Positions 35,088 to 45,452 of a DNA stretch of 64,000 bases are shown in pieces. The position numbers and the translations under genes are program-made. The stretch comes from Nocardioides sp. LHD-245. Lineage in GTDB: Bacteria; Actinomycetota; Actinomycetes; Propionibacteriales; Nocardioidaceae. The first letter of the stretch is position 1; each line of letters opens with the position of its first letter. Below the pieces are notes generated by a model. That model was given only the letters and a program-made list of their open reading frames with translations. It was not told the DNA's origin and ran no database searches. The stretch spans positions 124,001 to 188,000 of the forward strand of contig NZ_JAVFWN010000012.1 of the NCBI RefSeq assembly GCF_030929495.1. Direction: 5' to 3'.

Positions 35088-36284
35088 ATGACCCGGCTTT
35101 GTCAGACCGAAGGCCTCTCCGAGGACCAGTCCGAGATCCTGAAGGCCGTGCGCGTCTTCGTGGACGAGCAGATCATCCCGGTGGCCCAGGAGCTCGAGCA
35201 CTCCGACACCTACCCGCAGGAGATCGTCGACGGCCTCAAGGAGCTCGGCGTCTTCGGCCTGACCATCCCCGAGGAGTTCGGCGGCCTGGGCGAGTCCCTG
35301 CTGACCTACGCGCTCGTGGTCGAGGAGATCGCCCGCGGCTGGATGAGCGTGTCGGGCGTCATCAACACCCACTTCATCGTGGCCTACCTGCTCATGCAGC
35401 ACGGCACCGAGGAGCAGAAGCAGAAGTACCTGCCGCGGATGGCGACCGGCGAGGTCCGCGGCGCGTTCTCGATGTCCGAGCCGGGACTGGGCTCGGACGT
35501 GTCGGCCGTCTCGACGAAGGCCACGAAGCAGGACGACGGGTCGTACTCCATCACCGGCCAGAAGATGTGGCTGACCAACGGCGCCAGCTCCACGCTGGTC
35601 GCGCTGCTCGTCAAGACCGACGAGGGCGCCGAGAGCGTCTACAAGAACATGACCACCTTCCTCGTCGAGAAGGAGGCCGGCTTCGGTGAGACGGCCCAGG
35701 GCGTCACGGTGCCCGGCAAGATCGACAAGATGGGCTACAAGGGCGTCGAGACGACCGAGCTCATCCTCGAGGGCCACCAGATCGGCGCCGACCAGATCCT
35801 CGGCGGTGAGCCCGGCAAGGGCTTCTTCCAGATGATGGACGGCGTCGAGGTCGGCCGGGTCAACGTCGCCGCACGGGCGTGCGGGCTGGCCTGGCGCGGC
35901 TTCGAGCTCGGTGTCGCCTACGCCCAGCAGCGCAAGACGTTCGGCAAGGTCATCGCCGAGCACCAGGCGGTGCTGTTCCGGATCGCGGAGATGGCGACCA
36001 AGGTCGAGGTGGCGCACAACATGATGGTCCGCGCCGCGCGCCTCAAGGACACCGGTCGGCGGATGGACGTCGAGGCCGGCATGGCGAAGATGGTCGCCTC
36101 GGAGTACGCCAACGAGGTCGTCGAGGACTCCTTCCGGATCCACGGCGGCTACGGCTACTCCAAGGAGTACGAGATCGAGCGGCTGATGCGCGAGGTCAAG
36201 TTCATGCTCATCGGCGAGGGCACCTCCGACATCCAGAAGATGATCATCGGGCGCCAGCTCCTCAAGGAGTACAAGCTCAAGTGA
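35088..36284 (+). CDS. Acyl-CoA dehydrogenase
   Basis: A 398-residue flavoprotein that oxidises an acyl-CoA to a 2,3-enoyl-CoA. Family marks are FSMSEPGLGSDVSAV, the FAD-binding WLTNGA segment, QQRKTFGKVIAEHQAV and the C-terminal RIHGGYGYSKEYEIERLMRE, with catalytic Glu region near IGEGTSDIQKMIIGRQL. Length is typical. ATG 35088 follows AAAGGGAGCTGA. It overlaps the hydratase gene by GTGA, so dehydrogenation and hydration of the same intermediate are likely. The substrate (branched or dicarboxylic CoA) cannot be told from sequence. Confidence 0.9.
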   Translation: MTRLCQTEGLSEDQSEILKAVRVFVDEQIIPVAQELEHSDTYPQEIVDGLKELGVFGLTIPEEFGGLGESLLTYALVVEEIARGWMSVSGVINTHFIVAYLLMQHGTEEQKQKYLPRMATGEVRGAFSMSEPGLGSDVSAVSTKATKQDDGSYSITGQKMWLTNGASSTLVALLVKTDEGAESVYKNMTTFLVEKEAGFGETAQGVTVPGKIDKMGYKGVETTELILEGHQIGADQILGGEPGKGFFQMMDGVEVGRVNVAARACGLAWRGFELGVAYAQQRKTFGKVIAEHQAVLFRIAEMATKVEVAHNMMVRAARLKDTGRRMDVEAGMAKMVASEYANEVVEDSFRIHGGYGYSKEYEIERLMREVKFMLIGEGTSDIQKMIIGRQLLKEYKLK

Positions 36285-37366
36285 GCGTCAGCAATGCGAA
36301 GCAGCCGGGGAGCGAAGCGACCGACGGCAAGACGAACCCGGGCAACTTCTTCGAGGACTTCACGCTCGGGCAGGTCATCCGGCACGCGACGCCGCGCACG
36401 GTGACCGAGGGCGACCGGGCCGTCTACGGCTCGATCTACCCGACCCGGTTCGCGGTGCCGTCGTCGGCGGTCTTCGCCGCGTCGGTCGGCCTGGACCCGC
36501 ACCCGGTGGAGGAGCTGATCGCGTTCCACATCGCGTTCGGCAAGACCGTCCCCGACGTCTCCCTCAACGCGGTCGCCAACCTCGGGTACGCCGAGTGCCG
36601 CTTCCACCGTCCCGTGGTGCCCGGCGACACGCTCAGCACCACCTCCGAGGTGATCGGGCTCAAGCAGAACTCCAACGGCAGGAGCGGCGTGGTCTACGTC
36701 CGCTCGACCGCCGTCAACCAACGCGGCGAGGTCGCGCTGGACTGGGCCCGCTGGGTGATGGTCCACAAGCGCGACACGAGTGACGTGGCCGCGCCCGCGC
36801 CGGAGAGTGTGGTGCCCGAGCTGGCGCCCGCCGTCGCCGCGGCCGACCTGGTGGTGCCCGACGGGCTCGACTTCTCGGCGTACGACTTCGCCGCGGCCGG
36901 GGAACCGCACCGCTTCGACGACTATGTCGTGGGGGAGCGGATCGACCACGTCGACGGCGTCACGCTGACCGAGTCCGAGCACCAGCAGGCCACCCGGTTG
37001 TGGCAGAACACCGCCAAGGTGCACTTCAACGTCGAGGCGCGTCCCGACGGCAACCGGCTGGTGTACGGCGGTCACGTCATCTCGATGGCCCGGGCGCTGT
37101 CCTTCAACGGACTCGCCAACGCCCAGCTGGTCGCGGCCATCAACGCCGGAGCGCACACCGCCCCGGCGTTTGCGGGAGACACGGTCTACGCCTGGTCCGA
37201 GGTCCTCGACCGGGCCGAGACCGCTGCCCCCGGCGTGGGCGCGCTGCGGCTGCGGCTCGTGGCGACCAAGGGCCGTGACACGTCGATGACGCTGCGCGGC
37301 GAGGACGGGAAGTACGCCCCGGGCGTGTTGCTCGACCTCGACTACTGGGCGTTCATCCCGCGCTGA
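36281..37366 (+). CDS. MaoC-family double-hotdog enoyl/mesaconyl-CoA hydratase
   Basis: A 361-residue protein from GTG 36281, which overlaps the dehydrogenase stop. It has two hotdog halves. The first starts GNFFEDFTLGQVIRHATPRTVTEGD with FHIAFGKTVPDVSLNAVANLGYAE. The second starts HRFDDYVVGERIDHVDGVTLTESEHQ with RLVYGGHVISMARAL. The layout resembles mesaconyl-CoA hydratases of the ethylmalonyl-CoA or related pathways. Other MaoC-like hydratases with long tandem domains are possible. With the dehydrogenase it forms a two-step acyl-CoA oxidation unit. Confidence 0.82.
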   Translation: MSVSNAKQPGSEATDGKTNPGNFFEDFTLGQVIRHATPRTVTEGDRAVYGSIYPTRFAVPSSAVFAASVGLDPHPVEELIAFHIAFGKTVPDVSLNAVANLGYAECRFHRPVVPGDTLSTTSEVIGLKQNSNGRSGVVYVRSTAVNQRGEVALDWARWVMVHKRDTSDVAAPAPESVVPELAPAVAAADLVVPDGLDFSAYDFAAAGEPHRFDDYVVGERIDHVDGVTLTESEHQQATRLWQNTAKVHFNVEARPDGNRLVYGGHVISMARALSFNGLANAQLVAAINAGAHTAPAFAGDTVYAWSEVLDRAETAAPGVGALRLRLVATKGRDTSMTLRGEDGKYAPGVLLDLDYWAFIPR

Positions 37367-37385
37367 GCCGCTCCGGGCGAGACCG

Positions 37386-37904
37386 TCAGTCGGTGCCGAC
37401 CACCACGTCCTTGATCGTGTAGGTGACCTCGTCGTCGACGGCCTGGGCGATGCGGTCGAGCATGACCGAGCTGGGGTGGTCCTGGCCGTCCGGCCAGTCC
37501 ACCTTCGCCTTCGCGACCTGCGGGTCGTTGGCCATGGCGATGATCTCGTCGATGGTGAGCCGGGCGAAGTCGGGCGCCGCGCGCCCCGCGGTGGGGCCGT
37601 CGAGAGAGGTCGCCTCGGTGACCTCGCCGTCGCGGACGACGACCTCGACCGTCCCCACCTGGGGGCAGTAGCAGAGCACCTCGAGGTGGTAGCTGTAGTC
37701 CTGCGGACCGTAGGTGGGGAAGGACGCGGTGCCGGCCGGGCCGGTCGTCGTACCGGTCGTCGTGCCGGTCGCGTCGGCGCTGGGGCTCGCCGAGGCCGTC
37801 GTCCGGTCCGCGGCACGGTCGGACTCCTTGCTGCAGGCGGCGCCGGTCAGCAGCACGGGGACGAGCAGGGCGGCGAGGGCGGCGGTCGAACGCATGGTGC
37901 TCAT
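37386..37904 (-). CDS. Small lipoprotein (DUF6174-like)
   Basis: A 172-residue lipoprotein. Lipobox LLTGAAC places lipidated Cys24 when started at ATG 37904 (ATG 37895 is the alternative). A Ser/Thr/Ala-rich stalk follows. The last ~100 residues (YSYHLEVLCYCP, VEVVVRDGEVTEATSL, FARLTIDEIIAMA) match the DUF6174 pattern from memory. No enzyme motif. Transcribed away from the ABC transporter locus and convergent with the hydratase gene. Confidence 0.7.
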   Translation of the reverse strand: MSTMRSTAALAALLVPVLLTGAACSKESDRAADRTTASASPSADATGTTTGTTTGPAGTASFPTYGPQDYSYHLEVLCYCPQVGTVEVVVRDGEVTEATSLDGPTAGRAAPDFARLTIDEIIAMANDPQVAKAKVDWPDGQDHPSSVMLDRIAQAVDDEVTYTIKDVVVGTD

Positions 37905-37976
37905 GATGCCTGGGACGTCCCACGGTGCCGATCGGTTCCCCGGCGCCCGTGGCCGGGACGGCGTCCCGCGGGCCAA

Positions 37977-37996
37977 AACTGGAACAAGTTGCAGTT
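37977..37996. promoter_or_regulatory. KstR-like operator upstream of the ABC transporter locus
   Basis: The 20-bp near-palindrome AACTGGAACAAGTTGCAGTT contains TGGAACAAGTTGCA (37980-37993), an exact fit to the TnnAACnnGTTnnA consensus of KstR, the TetR-family repressor of sterol catabolism in mycolata and relatives. It lies about 180 bp before the transporter start and 70 bp from the divergent lipoprotein gene. No kstR gene is in this window, so regulation is inferred from the motif. Confidence 0.55.
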
Positions 37997-38001
37997 CGAG
38001 C

Positions 38002-38017
38002 CGTGACCTGAGTCACA
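38002..38017. promoter_or_regulatory. CRP/GlxR-like site
   Basis: CGTGACCTGAGTCACA differs by one base from the CRP/GlxR consensus TGTGA-N6-TCACA. It lies 6 bp from the KstR-like palindrome. Together they suggest cAMP-linked carbon control of the transporter locus. Confidence 0.5.
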
Positions 38018-38173
38018 GGCGGGTCGTTGGACCTGCTACGGCCCGCCCGGGCCGGCGACCTGTGGTGCTCACCCCGAGAGGCACGCATGCCCCGAATCGC
38101 ACGTGCGCGACGCCCGCGCCTGCTCCTCGGCGTGACGAACGTGGTCGTCAACTCAGGAGTAGGTGGCTGACCA

Positions 38174-39667
38174 GTGGTGATGAGCACGCGTACCCGCTTG
38201 CGCCGGACCGCGGGCGTCGCCCTGGTCCTGGTGGCGCTGACGGCCTGCGGTTCCCAACTCGACCCCGCGACCGTCGCGAAGGCCAGCGGTCAGGACGGTA
38301 CGACGGGGACCAGCTCCGGCACGACCGGTGACGCTGGGCTGCCGGCCGGTGACACCCCGGCCGCCGGCGACGTACCGGTCGGGGGAGAGGCGCCCGCGCC
38401 CGGCGCGGCGGGCGACCCGGGTGCGCCGACCGGGGGTGGCTCCAGCGACCCCGGCGCCGCGGCCGGCGGCGGGGGCAAGTCCAAGGGCAAGGGCTCGCCC
38501 ACGGGCGGCACCAAGGCGGCCTCCTGCGAGGGCTTCAAGAACCAGACCGGCATCACCGACAGCACGATCGCGCTGGCGAACGTCTCGGACATCTCCGGAC
38601 CGGTGCCCGGCATCTTCGAGTCGGCGCAGCAGGCGACGCGCGCCTATGTGGAGTACTTCAACTCGCAGAACACGATCTGCGGCCGCAAGCTGTCCCTGGT
38701 CAACCTCGACAGCCGGGCCGACGCCGGCGCCGACCAGCAGGCCTACGTCAAGGCCTGCAGCGAGGCCTTCGCGGCGGTCGGCTCGATGTCGGCCTTCGAC
38801 TCCGGCGGCGCGGCCACGGCCGACTCCTGCGGTCTGCCCGACATCCGCTCGACGATCGTCAACCCGGAGCGCCAGTCCTGCAAGTCGTGCTTCGGCGCCT
38901 ACTCGATCCGCACCAACCTGATCCCGGACGCGGCCTCGAAGTGGCTGGCGCAGAAGTTCCCCGACGCCGTCAAGAACGCCGCCGTCCTCTACATCAACGC
39001 CGGCGCCGCGCCGGTCAACTCCAAGAGCATGGCGGCCGGGTACGAGAAGGGCGCCGGCTGGAAGGTCACCTACCTGCAGGGCATCGACGTGGCGGAGTTC
39101 AACTTCGCGCCGTACGTCCAGCAGATGAAGGACAAGGGCGTGCGGGCGGTCGCCTACCAGGGGCCCTACCAGAACACGGTGAAGCTGCAGCAGGCCATGG
39201 CCCAGCAGGGCTTCAAGCCGGACTTCTTCCTGCAGGACCCGACGATCTACGACAAGCGGTACGTCCAGCAGGCGGGTGCCGCGGCGGAGGGCACCTATGT
39301 CTACGCGGCTAACGACCTCTTCGAGAACACCAAGAACGCCGAGGTGCAGCTGTACCTGTCCTGGCTGCAGCAGGTGAAGCCGGGCGCCATCCCCAACTAC
39401 TACGGGCTCTACGCCTGGTCGGCGGCCCGTCTCTTCGTGGAGAAGGCGATCTCGCTGGGCGGGAAGCTGAGCCGGGAGTCCCTGGTCGGCGCGTTCCGGG
39501 CGACCACCGCGTGGACGGGCAACGGCGCGCACACCGCGATGAACCTCTCGACGCCGAGCTCGCCGCCGTGCCTGAAGGTCATCCAGTACACCGGCGGCCG
39601 GTGGCAGCAGGTCTCGCCGGGCGACTACATGTGCGGTGGCGTCGTCGACTCCGGGGTCGGAGGCTGA
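38174..39667 (+). CDS. LIV-type ABC transporter substrate-binding lipoprotein
   Basis: A 497-residue lipoprotein. Lipobox LTAC gives Cys25 counting from GTG 38174, with AGGTGG 7 nt upstream; ATG 38180 is an equal alternative. A low-complexity Gly/Pro/Ala linker spans residues ~30-115. A Peripla_BP_6-type (LivJ-like) binding domain follows (IALANVSDISGPVPGIFESA, ATRAYVEYFNSQNTICGRKL, AVGSMSAFDSGG, GAIPNYYGLYAWSAARLFVE). Conserved cysteine pairs (CKSC and others) suggest disulfides. It delivers ligand to the fused permease encoded 2 bp downstream. LIV-type systems carry amino acids, amides, and in some actinobacteria sterol acids. Confidence 0.85.
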   Translation: MVMSTRTRLRRTAGVALVLVALTACGSQLDPATVAKASGQDGTTGTSSGTTGDAGLPAGDTPAAGDVPVGGEAPAPGAAGDPGAPTGGGSSDPGAAAGGGGKSKGKGSPTGGTKAASCEGFKNQTGITDSTIALANVSDISGPVPGIFESAQQATRAYVEYFNSQNTICGRKLSLVNLDSRADAGADQQAYVKACSEAFAAVGSMSAFDSGGAATADSCGLPDIRSTIVNPERQSCKSCFGAYSIRTNLIPDAASKWLAQKFPDAVKNAAVLYINAGAAPVNSKSMAAGYEKGAGWKVTYLQGIDVAEFNFAPYVQQMKDKGVRAVAYQGPYQNTVKLQQAMAQQGFKPDFFLQDPTIYDKRYVQQAGAAAEGTYVYAANDLFENTKNAEVQLYLSWLQQVKPGAIPNYYGLYAWSAARLFVEKAISLGGKLSRESLVGAFRATTAWTGNGAHTAMNLSTPSSPPCLKVIQYTGGRWQQVSPGDYMCGGVVDSGVGG

Positions 39668-39669
39668 TC

Positions 39670-41676
39670 GTGGGCTCCCTCTTCGCCTACGTGCTGCTGG
39701 GTCTGTTCACGGGCGCGGCTTACGCGATCATGGCGAGCGGCCTGGTGCTGACCTACACCACCACCCGGGTGTTCAACATCGCCCACGGCGCGTTCGGCAT
39801 GTTCCTGTCGTTCGTGTTCTGGGACTTCACCCAGCGCCAGGGCATCCCGACCGTGCTGTCGCTGATCCTGGTGCTCGGCGTCGTGGCGCCGGCGATCGGC
39901 TGGTTCATCCAGCGCTTCGTGACCCGTGGCCTCGGCGAGGGGCCCGTGTCCGTGGCACTCGTGGTCACGGTCGGCCTGCTGGTCGGTCTGATCGGGCTGG
40001 CCCAGTATCTCTGGCCGCCGGAGCCGCGCGCGCTGCTGCCGTTCTGGCCCGACACGAGTTGGAACATCGGCGGCACCTATGTCACCGCGCATCAGCTGGT
40101 CACCCTGATCTGCGCCGTCGCGGTGGCCTTCGGCCTCTACCTGCTGCTCGGCCGCACCCGGATCGGTACGGCGATGCGCGCGTCGGTCGACAACCCGGAG
40201 CTGCTCAAGCTGTTCGGGGGCAAGCCCGACCGGGTCGCGGCCCTGTCCTGGGCGATCGGCATGTCGCTCGCGGCGCTCGGCGGCATCCTGCTGGCGCCGG
40301 TCGTGCTGCTCGACTACTACGGCCTCACCCTGCTCGTCATCAACGCCTACGCCGCCGCCATGATCGGCCGGCTCAAGAGCCTGCCGATGACCTTCGCCGG
40401 CGCGATGGTCCTCGGCATCCTGGAGTCGCTCGCGGTGGCCTACCTGCCCAAGGACGGCTTCCTCAACTCGTTCCGCGCGGTGATCCCCGCGCTCTTCCTG
40501 TTCGCCATCGTCGTGCTGATGCCGCAGGCGCAGCTGCGGATCGGCCAGGTCAAGGGCATCGTCACCGCCCCGGTCCCCACGATGCGGAGCTCGATCGGCG
40601 CCGGCGCCGGTCTCCTCCTGGTCGCCCTGCTGCTCGTCAACGTGGTCGCGCCCAACCAGGTACTGCTCATCGGCGTCGCGGCGACGTACGCGATGGTGAT
40701 GCTGTCGCTGGTCCTGCTGACCGGGTACGGCGGCCACGTCTCCCTCGCGCAGTTCACCTTCGCCGGTGTCGGCGCGCTCGCCTACGCCAAGCTCGACGAG
40801 CCGAACCTCCTCGGACTGCTCGTGTCGGCGCTGATCGCCGCCGCGGTCGGTGCCCTCGTCGCGCTGCCGGTGCTGCGGCTGACCGGCCTCTACCTGGCGC
40901 TGTCGACGATGGCGTTCGCGGTGCTGATGGACAAGGTGATCTTCAACGCCGACTTCGCGTTCAAGTTCAACGGCACCCTGGCCGCCGAGCGGCTCTCGAT
41001 CCTGGGCCTGCGGATCGGGTCGGACACCTCCTACGTCTGGTTCATGGTGCTGGCGTTCGTGCTGCTCTCGCTGGGCCTGCTCGTGCTGCGCCGCGGCGCG
41101 CTGGGCCGACTGCTGATCGCGATGCGCGACAGCCCGTCGGCCTGCGGCACCCTCGGGCTCGACATGCGCTGGTTCCGGGTCGGCCTGTTCGCGCTGTCGG
41201 CGGGCATCGCCGGCCTGGCGGGCGGGCTCTTCGCCGGCCTGCGCGGCACGGTCGGTGCCGCCGACTTCCTCTACTTCCAGTCCCTGCTGGTGCTCCTGCT
41301 GGCCGTCGTCTTCGGTGCCACCTCGGTCACCGGCGCCCTGCTCGGCGGCGTGGCGCTGATGCTGCTGCCCGAGTTCCAGGCCGCGTCGCCGAGCATGGCC
41401 GGCCTGCTGTTCGCGGTGATCGGCTTCGGCGCGGTGCTCCTCGGTCGCGACCCCAACGGCATCGCCAACCACCTGTTCCGGGTGGGCCGCTGGCTGCGGG
41501 AGCGGATCGCGCCCGGTCTGGGGGACCGGCTGGGCGAGCGGCTGCAGGGGCTGCTGCCCCGCGGGGGGACGGCCGCGGACGGCTCGGTCGACGTACCCCT
41601 CGTCGACGTCCCGGGCAGCCCGGCCCGCCCGGAGCACGGCGCCTCCGACACCATCGTCATCGAGAAGGTGAGATGA
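39670..41676 (+). CDS. Fused LivH-LivM ABC permease
   Basis: A 668-residue protein joining both membrane subunits of a branched-chain-amino-acid-type importer in one chain. The GTG at 39670 follows GGAGG with normal spacing. Residues ~1-290 are LivH-like (GLVLTYTTTRVFNIAHGAFG, then GTAMRASVDNPELLKLFGG). Residues ~320-620 are LivM-like (VLLTGYGGHVSLAQFTFAGVG split over helices, and GRLLIAMRDSPSACGTLGLD). The tail is a soluble ~50-residue extension. About 18-20 membrane segments. Fusion of LivH and LivM is common in actinobacteria. It ends with ATGA coupling to the ATPase. Confidence 0.9.
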   Translation: MGSLFAYVLLGLFTGAAYAIMASGLVLTYTTTRVFNIAHGAFGMFLSFVFWDFTQRQGIPTVLSLILVLGVVAPAIGWFIQRFVTRGLGEGPVSVALVVTVGLLVGLIGLAQYLWPPEPRALLPFWPDTSWNIGGTYVTAHQLVTLICAVAVAFGLYLLLGRTRIGTAMRASVDNPELLKLFGGKPDRVAALSWAIGMSLAALGGILLAPVVLLDYYGLTLLVINAYAAAMIGRLKSLPMTFAGAMVLGILESLAVAYLPKDGFLNSFRAVIPALFLFAIVVLMPQAQLRIGQVKGIVTAPVPTMRSSIGAGAGLLLVALLLVNVVAPNQVLLIGVAATYAMVMLSLVLLTGYGGHVSLAQFTFAGVGALAYAKLDEPNLLGLLVSALIAAAVGALVALPVLRLTGLYLALSTMAFAVLMDKVIFNADFAFKFNGTLAAERLSILGLRIGSDTSYVWFMVLAFVLLSLGLLVLRRGALGRLLIAMRDSPSACGTLGLDMRWFRVGLFALSAGIAGLAGGLFAGLRGTVGAADFLYFQSLLVLLLAVVFGATSVTGALLGGVALMLLPEFQAASPSMAGLLFAVIGFGAVLLGRDPNGIANHLFRVGRWLRERIAPGLGDRLGERLQGLLPRGGTAADGSVDVPLVDVPGSPARPEHGASDTIVIEKVR

Positions 41677-42460
41677 GCATGGCTCTCCTCGAGGTCGACG
41701 ACGTCGTGGTCCGGTTCGGCGGCGTCACCGCCGTCAACCGGGCATCCTTCACCGCGGACCGGGGCGTGATCACCGGCCTGATCGGGCCCAACGGTGCGGG
41801 CAAGACGACTTGCTTCAACGTGATCACGGGGCTGCAGAAGCCCACCAAGGGACGGGTCCGCTACCGCGACCGCGACGTCACCTCCTGGCCGGTGCACCGT
41901 CGCGCCCGGCACGGCGTGGGGCGCACGTTCCAGCGGCTCGAGGCGTTCGGCTCGCTGTCGGTGCGTGACAACGTCCGGGTCGCGCACGAGATCCACGGCG
42001 GCCCGCTCACCTGGCTGGGGGGCAGGCGAGGCGTGCTCGGCGTCGACGTGCTGCTCGACCGGGTCGGCATCGCGGAGTACGCCGACGAGCGGGCCGACTC
42101 GATCCCGACCGGGACCGCGCGGCTGCTGGAGCTGGCCCGGTGCCTGGCCAGCGACCCGCAGCTGCTGCTCCTCGACGAGCCGTCGTCGGGCCTCGACGAG
42201 ACCGAGACCGGCGCCTTCGGTGCGCTGCTCGTCGACCTCGCGGCGGAGGGCTGCTCGATCCTCATGGTCGAGCACGACATGGACCTGGTGATGAGCGTGT
42301 GCCACGACATCCACGTGCTCGACTTCGGCGAGATCATCGCCTCGGGCGCGCCGGCCGACATCCGCACCGACGCCGGCGTCCAGCGGGCCTACCTGGGCTA
42401 TGCGGAGGGTGACGGCGACACGACCACCATGCAGGCCGTCGCGGAGGAGGTGAGCCCCGC

Positions 42461-42464
<4 letters not shown>
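41673..42464 (+). CDS. LivG-type ABC ATPase
   Basis: A 263-residue ABC ATPase from ATG 41673 over the permease stop. It has Walker A GPNGAGKTT, Q-loop GRTFQRLEAFGSLSV, Walker B LLLDEPSSGLD and switch His in MVEHDMDLVM. The usual LSGGQ signature is replaced by IPTGTARLLELARCL, a variant seen in a subset of actinobacterial LivG proteins. It is shorter than LivG of Escherichia coli only in the C-terminal helices. It forms a heterodimer with the LivF-type ATPase of the next gene. Coupled by ATGA to livF. Confidence 0.9.
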
Positions 42465-43164
<700 letters not shown>

Positions 43165-43168
<4 letters not shown>

Positions 43169-44793
43169 ACCACCACGCGCACCGGTGCCGGCTACTCGTG
43201 GGCGGGGCTCTGGTGGCCTCGCTCGCGACCCTGGCCGTGGGGCCCGGCGCCCCGTCCGCCCGCGCCGACGAGGGCGGTGGCGGCTCCGCGGCGTACGGCG
43301 GCTACACCGCCCAGGCCTGGTCGACGCCCATCCGGGTCGAGGTATTCGAGCCGAGCCTGCCGATCCCGGTCGACGCCGGCATCGCCCAGCTGGAGTTCGA
43401 CATGGGCTACAGCAAGGTCAAGGCCGACTCCGGCGAGTCGCGCGGCCGCGCCAGTCTCTTCTGGCCGGGCGACCCGGTGGGCGAGGGCCTCAAGACCTTC
43501 GCCGAGCAGCTCGGGCTGCCGCCGAACCCGCTCACCGACGGCGGCTACCCGGTGCAGGTCAACTCGCAGTTCCCCGGGGACACGCCGACCCAGAAGGACG
43601 AGTCGATCCCCGGCGCGATCATGACGACGACGTCCGGCGACAAGACCGCGAGCGCCGAGACCGGCTTCTCGCCCGACGGCGCCGTGCTCGGCCCCGAGGG
43701 CGCCGTCGCGGACCCGGGCACCAAGAGCGGGCTGCTGGACCTGCTCAACGGCGTGACCGGCCTGCTCACCGGGGGACTCGGCGGGGGACTCGGCGGGGCT
43801 CCGACCAGCGGGGCGACCCGGGCGGCGGCGCCCGGACTGCCGCCCCAGCTCGCCGCGCTCGTCGACATCGACGGCTACGTGTCGACCAGCCGGATGGACG
43901 CCACCAAGGGCAAGGTGGTCGGCGTCTCCCGCGCCACGCTCGGCGAGATCCGCCTCCTCGGCGGGCTGATCACGCTCGGCGGTGTCGAGACGGTCGCGAA
44001 GTCGACCTCCGACGGTGCCACCGGTACGGCGACCGGGTCGGCCACCTGGGGCAAGCTCGCGATCGCCGGGCAGGAGTTCGGGATCGGCCCGGACGGCGCG
44101 CTCACGATGGGCAAGACCGTGCCGATCCCCGGCCTCGACAAGCTGCCGCTCGACGCGCTCAAGGCGCTCGGTGTCAGCATCGAGGTGCCGCAGCAGGTCC
44201 GCACCGTCGAGGGCGACGCCGGCACCAGCGTCTCGGAGGGCCTGCGGATCACCATCGACACCCAGCTGCTGGCCCCGTTGCTCAAGACGCTGCCCACCAA
44301 CCTCCTCGCCGAGCTGATCCCGGCCCAGGCCGGTCCGCTGAAGGGCGTCGTGTCGGGCCTGTCCAACCTCGCGCCCAAGGTGGTCGTCACCCTGGGCATC
44401 GCCGAGGCGGAGGTCGACACCGTGCCGCCGATCGAGATCCTCGCCCCGCCGCCTCCTGCGGAGGCCGCGCCTCCGGCAGCCGCGCCCGAGGCGGCGCCGG
44501 CACCCGCGGCAGGCGGGGTCGGCGTACCGTCGGCCGTCGCGCCGGTGCCGCCACCGGCCGGTGGCGTGCCGACCGCGGGAGGGACGCCGGGCGGTGCCCT
44601 GACCGACGCGGCGCCCGCCAGCGCGGGGCTGCCCGAGCTGTTCTCGATCCCCGGCCTGCTCCTGGTGGGTGCCTTCGCGCTCGCGGCCGTCGCCGGGTCG
44701 TGGTTCCGCCGGCTCGGCGCCGCGGCGCTCGGCATCGGTGCTCCCTGTCCCCACGGCCTCGACAGCGGCCTCCCCGACCTCCGAAAGGCCTGA
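43165..44793 (+). CDS. Surface protein with C-terminal membrane anchor, transporter-linked
   Basis: A 542-residue exported protein. A signal peptide ends near ARA (residue 33). The extracellular part (~35-430) has beta-rich, Gly-rich segments such as PIRVEVFEPSLPIPVDAGIA, GYVSTSRMDATKGKV and LAPLLKTLPTNLLAELIP. A Pro/Ala-rich stalk (~430-490), a membrane helix (GLLLVGAFALAAVAGSWF) and a short cytoplasmic tail follow. No catalytic motif and no family I can name. It is coupled by ATGA to livF, so its product probably helps the transporter capture or pass a ligand across the wall. Confidence 0.7.
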
Positions 44794-44796
44794 GCC

Positions 44797-45372
44797 ATGA
44801 CCACAGCCGCCACGCCCTCGAGCCGCCCCGCCCGATCCCCGGGCCTGCCCCGGGCCGGGGACCTCGCCGGCGCCGGCCGCTCCGGCGTCGCGCCCCTGAA
44901 GGACAACCACTACGCCCTGCTCCAGGTGGTCCTCTTCTGGGCGGGCGCGATCATGCTCCCGCTCGGGATCGTGGTGATCATCCTGGGCTGGTACGGCGCC
45001 GCCAACACGCCCTACCAGTGGGACCAGATGTCCTATGTCGTCTCCGGCGGCATGCTCGGACTCGGCCTGACCTTCGTCGGCGGCTTCCTCTACTTCGGCG
45101 CGTGGCTGGCCCGGATCGCCGCCGACGGGCGCGAGTCGTCCAAACGGCTCGCCGACACCCTGCTCGTGCTCGCCGAGGTCACCGCGACGACGGCCCGCAC
45201 CGATGCGCAGGGCCTCGACGTCGGCGCGATCCCGGTGGTCGCCGGTGGCGGCACCACGATGCACCGGCGCGACTGCGCGCTGATCGCGCACCGCGACGAC
45301 CTCGCGCCCGTCGGCGAGGACAACGCCCACCTGGCCACGTGCCGGGTGTGCCGGCCGACGGTCCGGCGCTGA
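44797..45372 (+). CDS. Two-helix membrane protein at the end of the transporter operon
   Basis: A 191-residue protein starting 4 nt after the surface protein gene. After ~35 disordered residues there are two membrane helices (LLQVVLFWAGAIMLPLGIVVIILGW and YVVSGGMLGLGLTFVGGFLYFGAWL). The C-terminal cytoplasmic region holds a possible metal or redox site in MHRRDCALI and ATCRVCRP. No family recognised. Its placement argues for an accessory subunit of the transporter system. The stop codon falls in the first 32-bp repeat. Confidence 0.65.
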   Translation: MTTAATPSSRPARSPGLPRAGDLAGAGRSGVAPLKDNHYALLQVVLFWAGAIMLPLGIVVIILGWYGAANTPYQWDQMSYVVSGGMLGLGLTFVGGFLYFGAWLARIAADGRESSKRLADTLLVLAEVTATTARTDAQGLDVGAIPVVAGGGTTMHRRDCALIAHRDDLAPVGEDNAHLATCRVCRPTVRR

Positions 45373-45448
45373 CCCGGCGCAGTTGAAGTCGGCAAGCACG
45401 CCGACCCGGCGCAGTTGAAGTCGGCAAGCACGCCGACCCGGCGCAGTT
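45371..45448. repeat. 32-bp tandem repeat next to the insertion sequence
   Basis: Copies at 45371-45402 and 45403-45434 are identical, and a third, truncated copy runs to 45448. Each starts GACCCGGCGCAGTT. The third copy contains the left arm of the hairpin interrupted by the insertion sequence, so the array is a partial duplication of that hairpin arm. Confidence 0.9.
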
Positions 45449-45452
45449 TGAA

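Noticed and set aside
39625..41637. Long minus-strand open frame opposite the fused permease
   Set aside because: Arg/Gln/Glu/His-rich low-complexity translation is the reverse of membrane-protein codons; no start context or motif.
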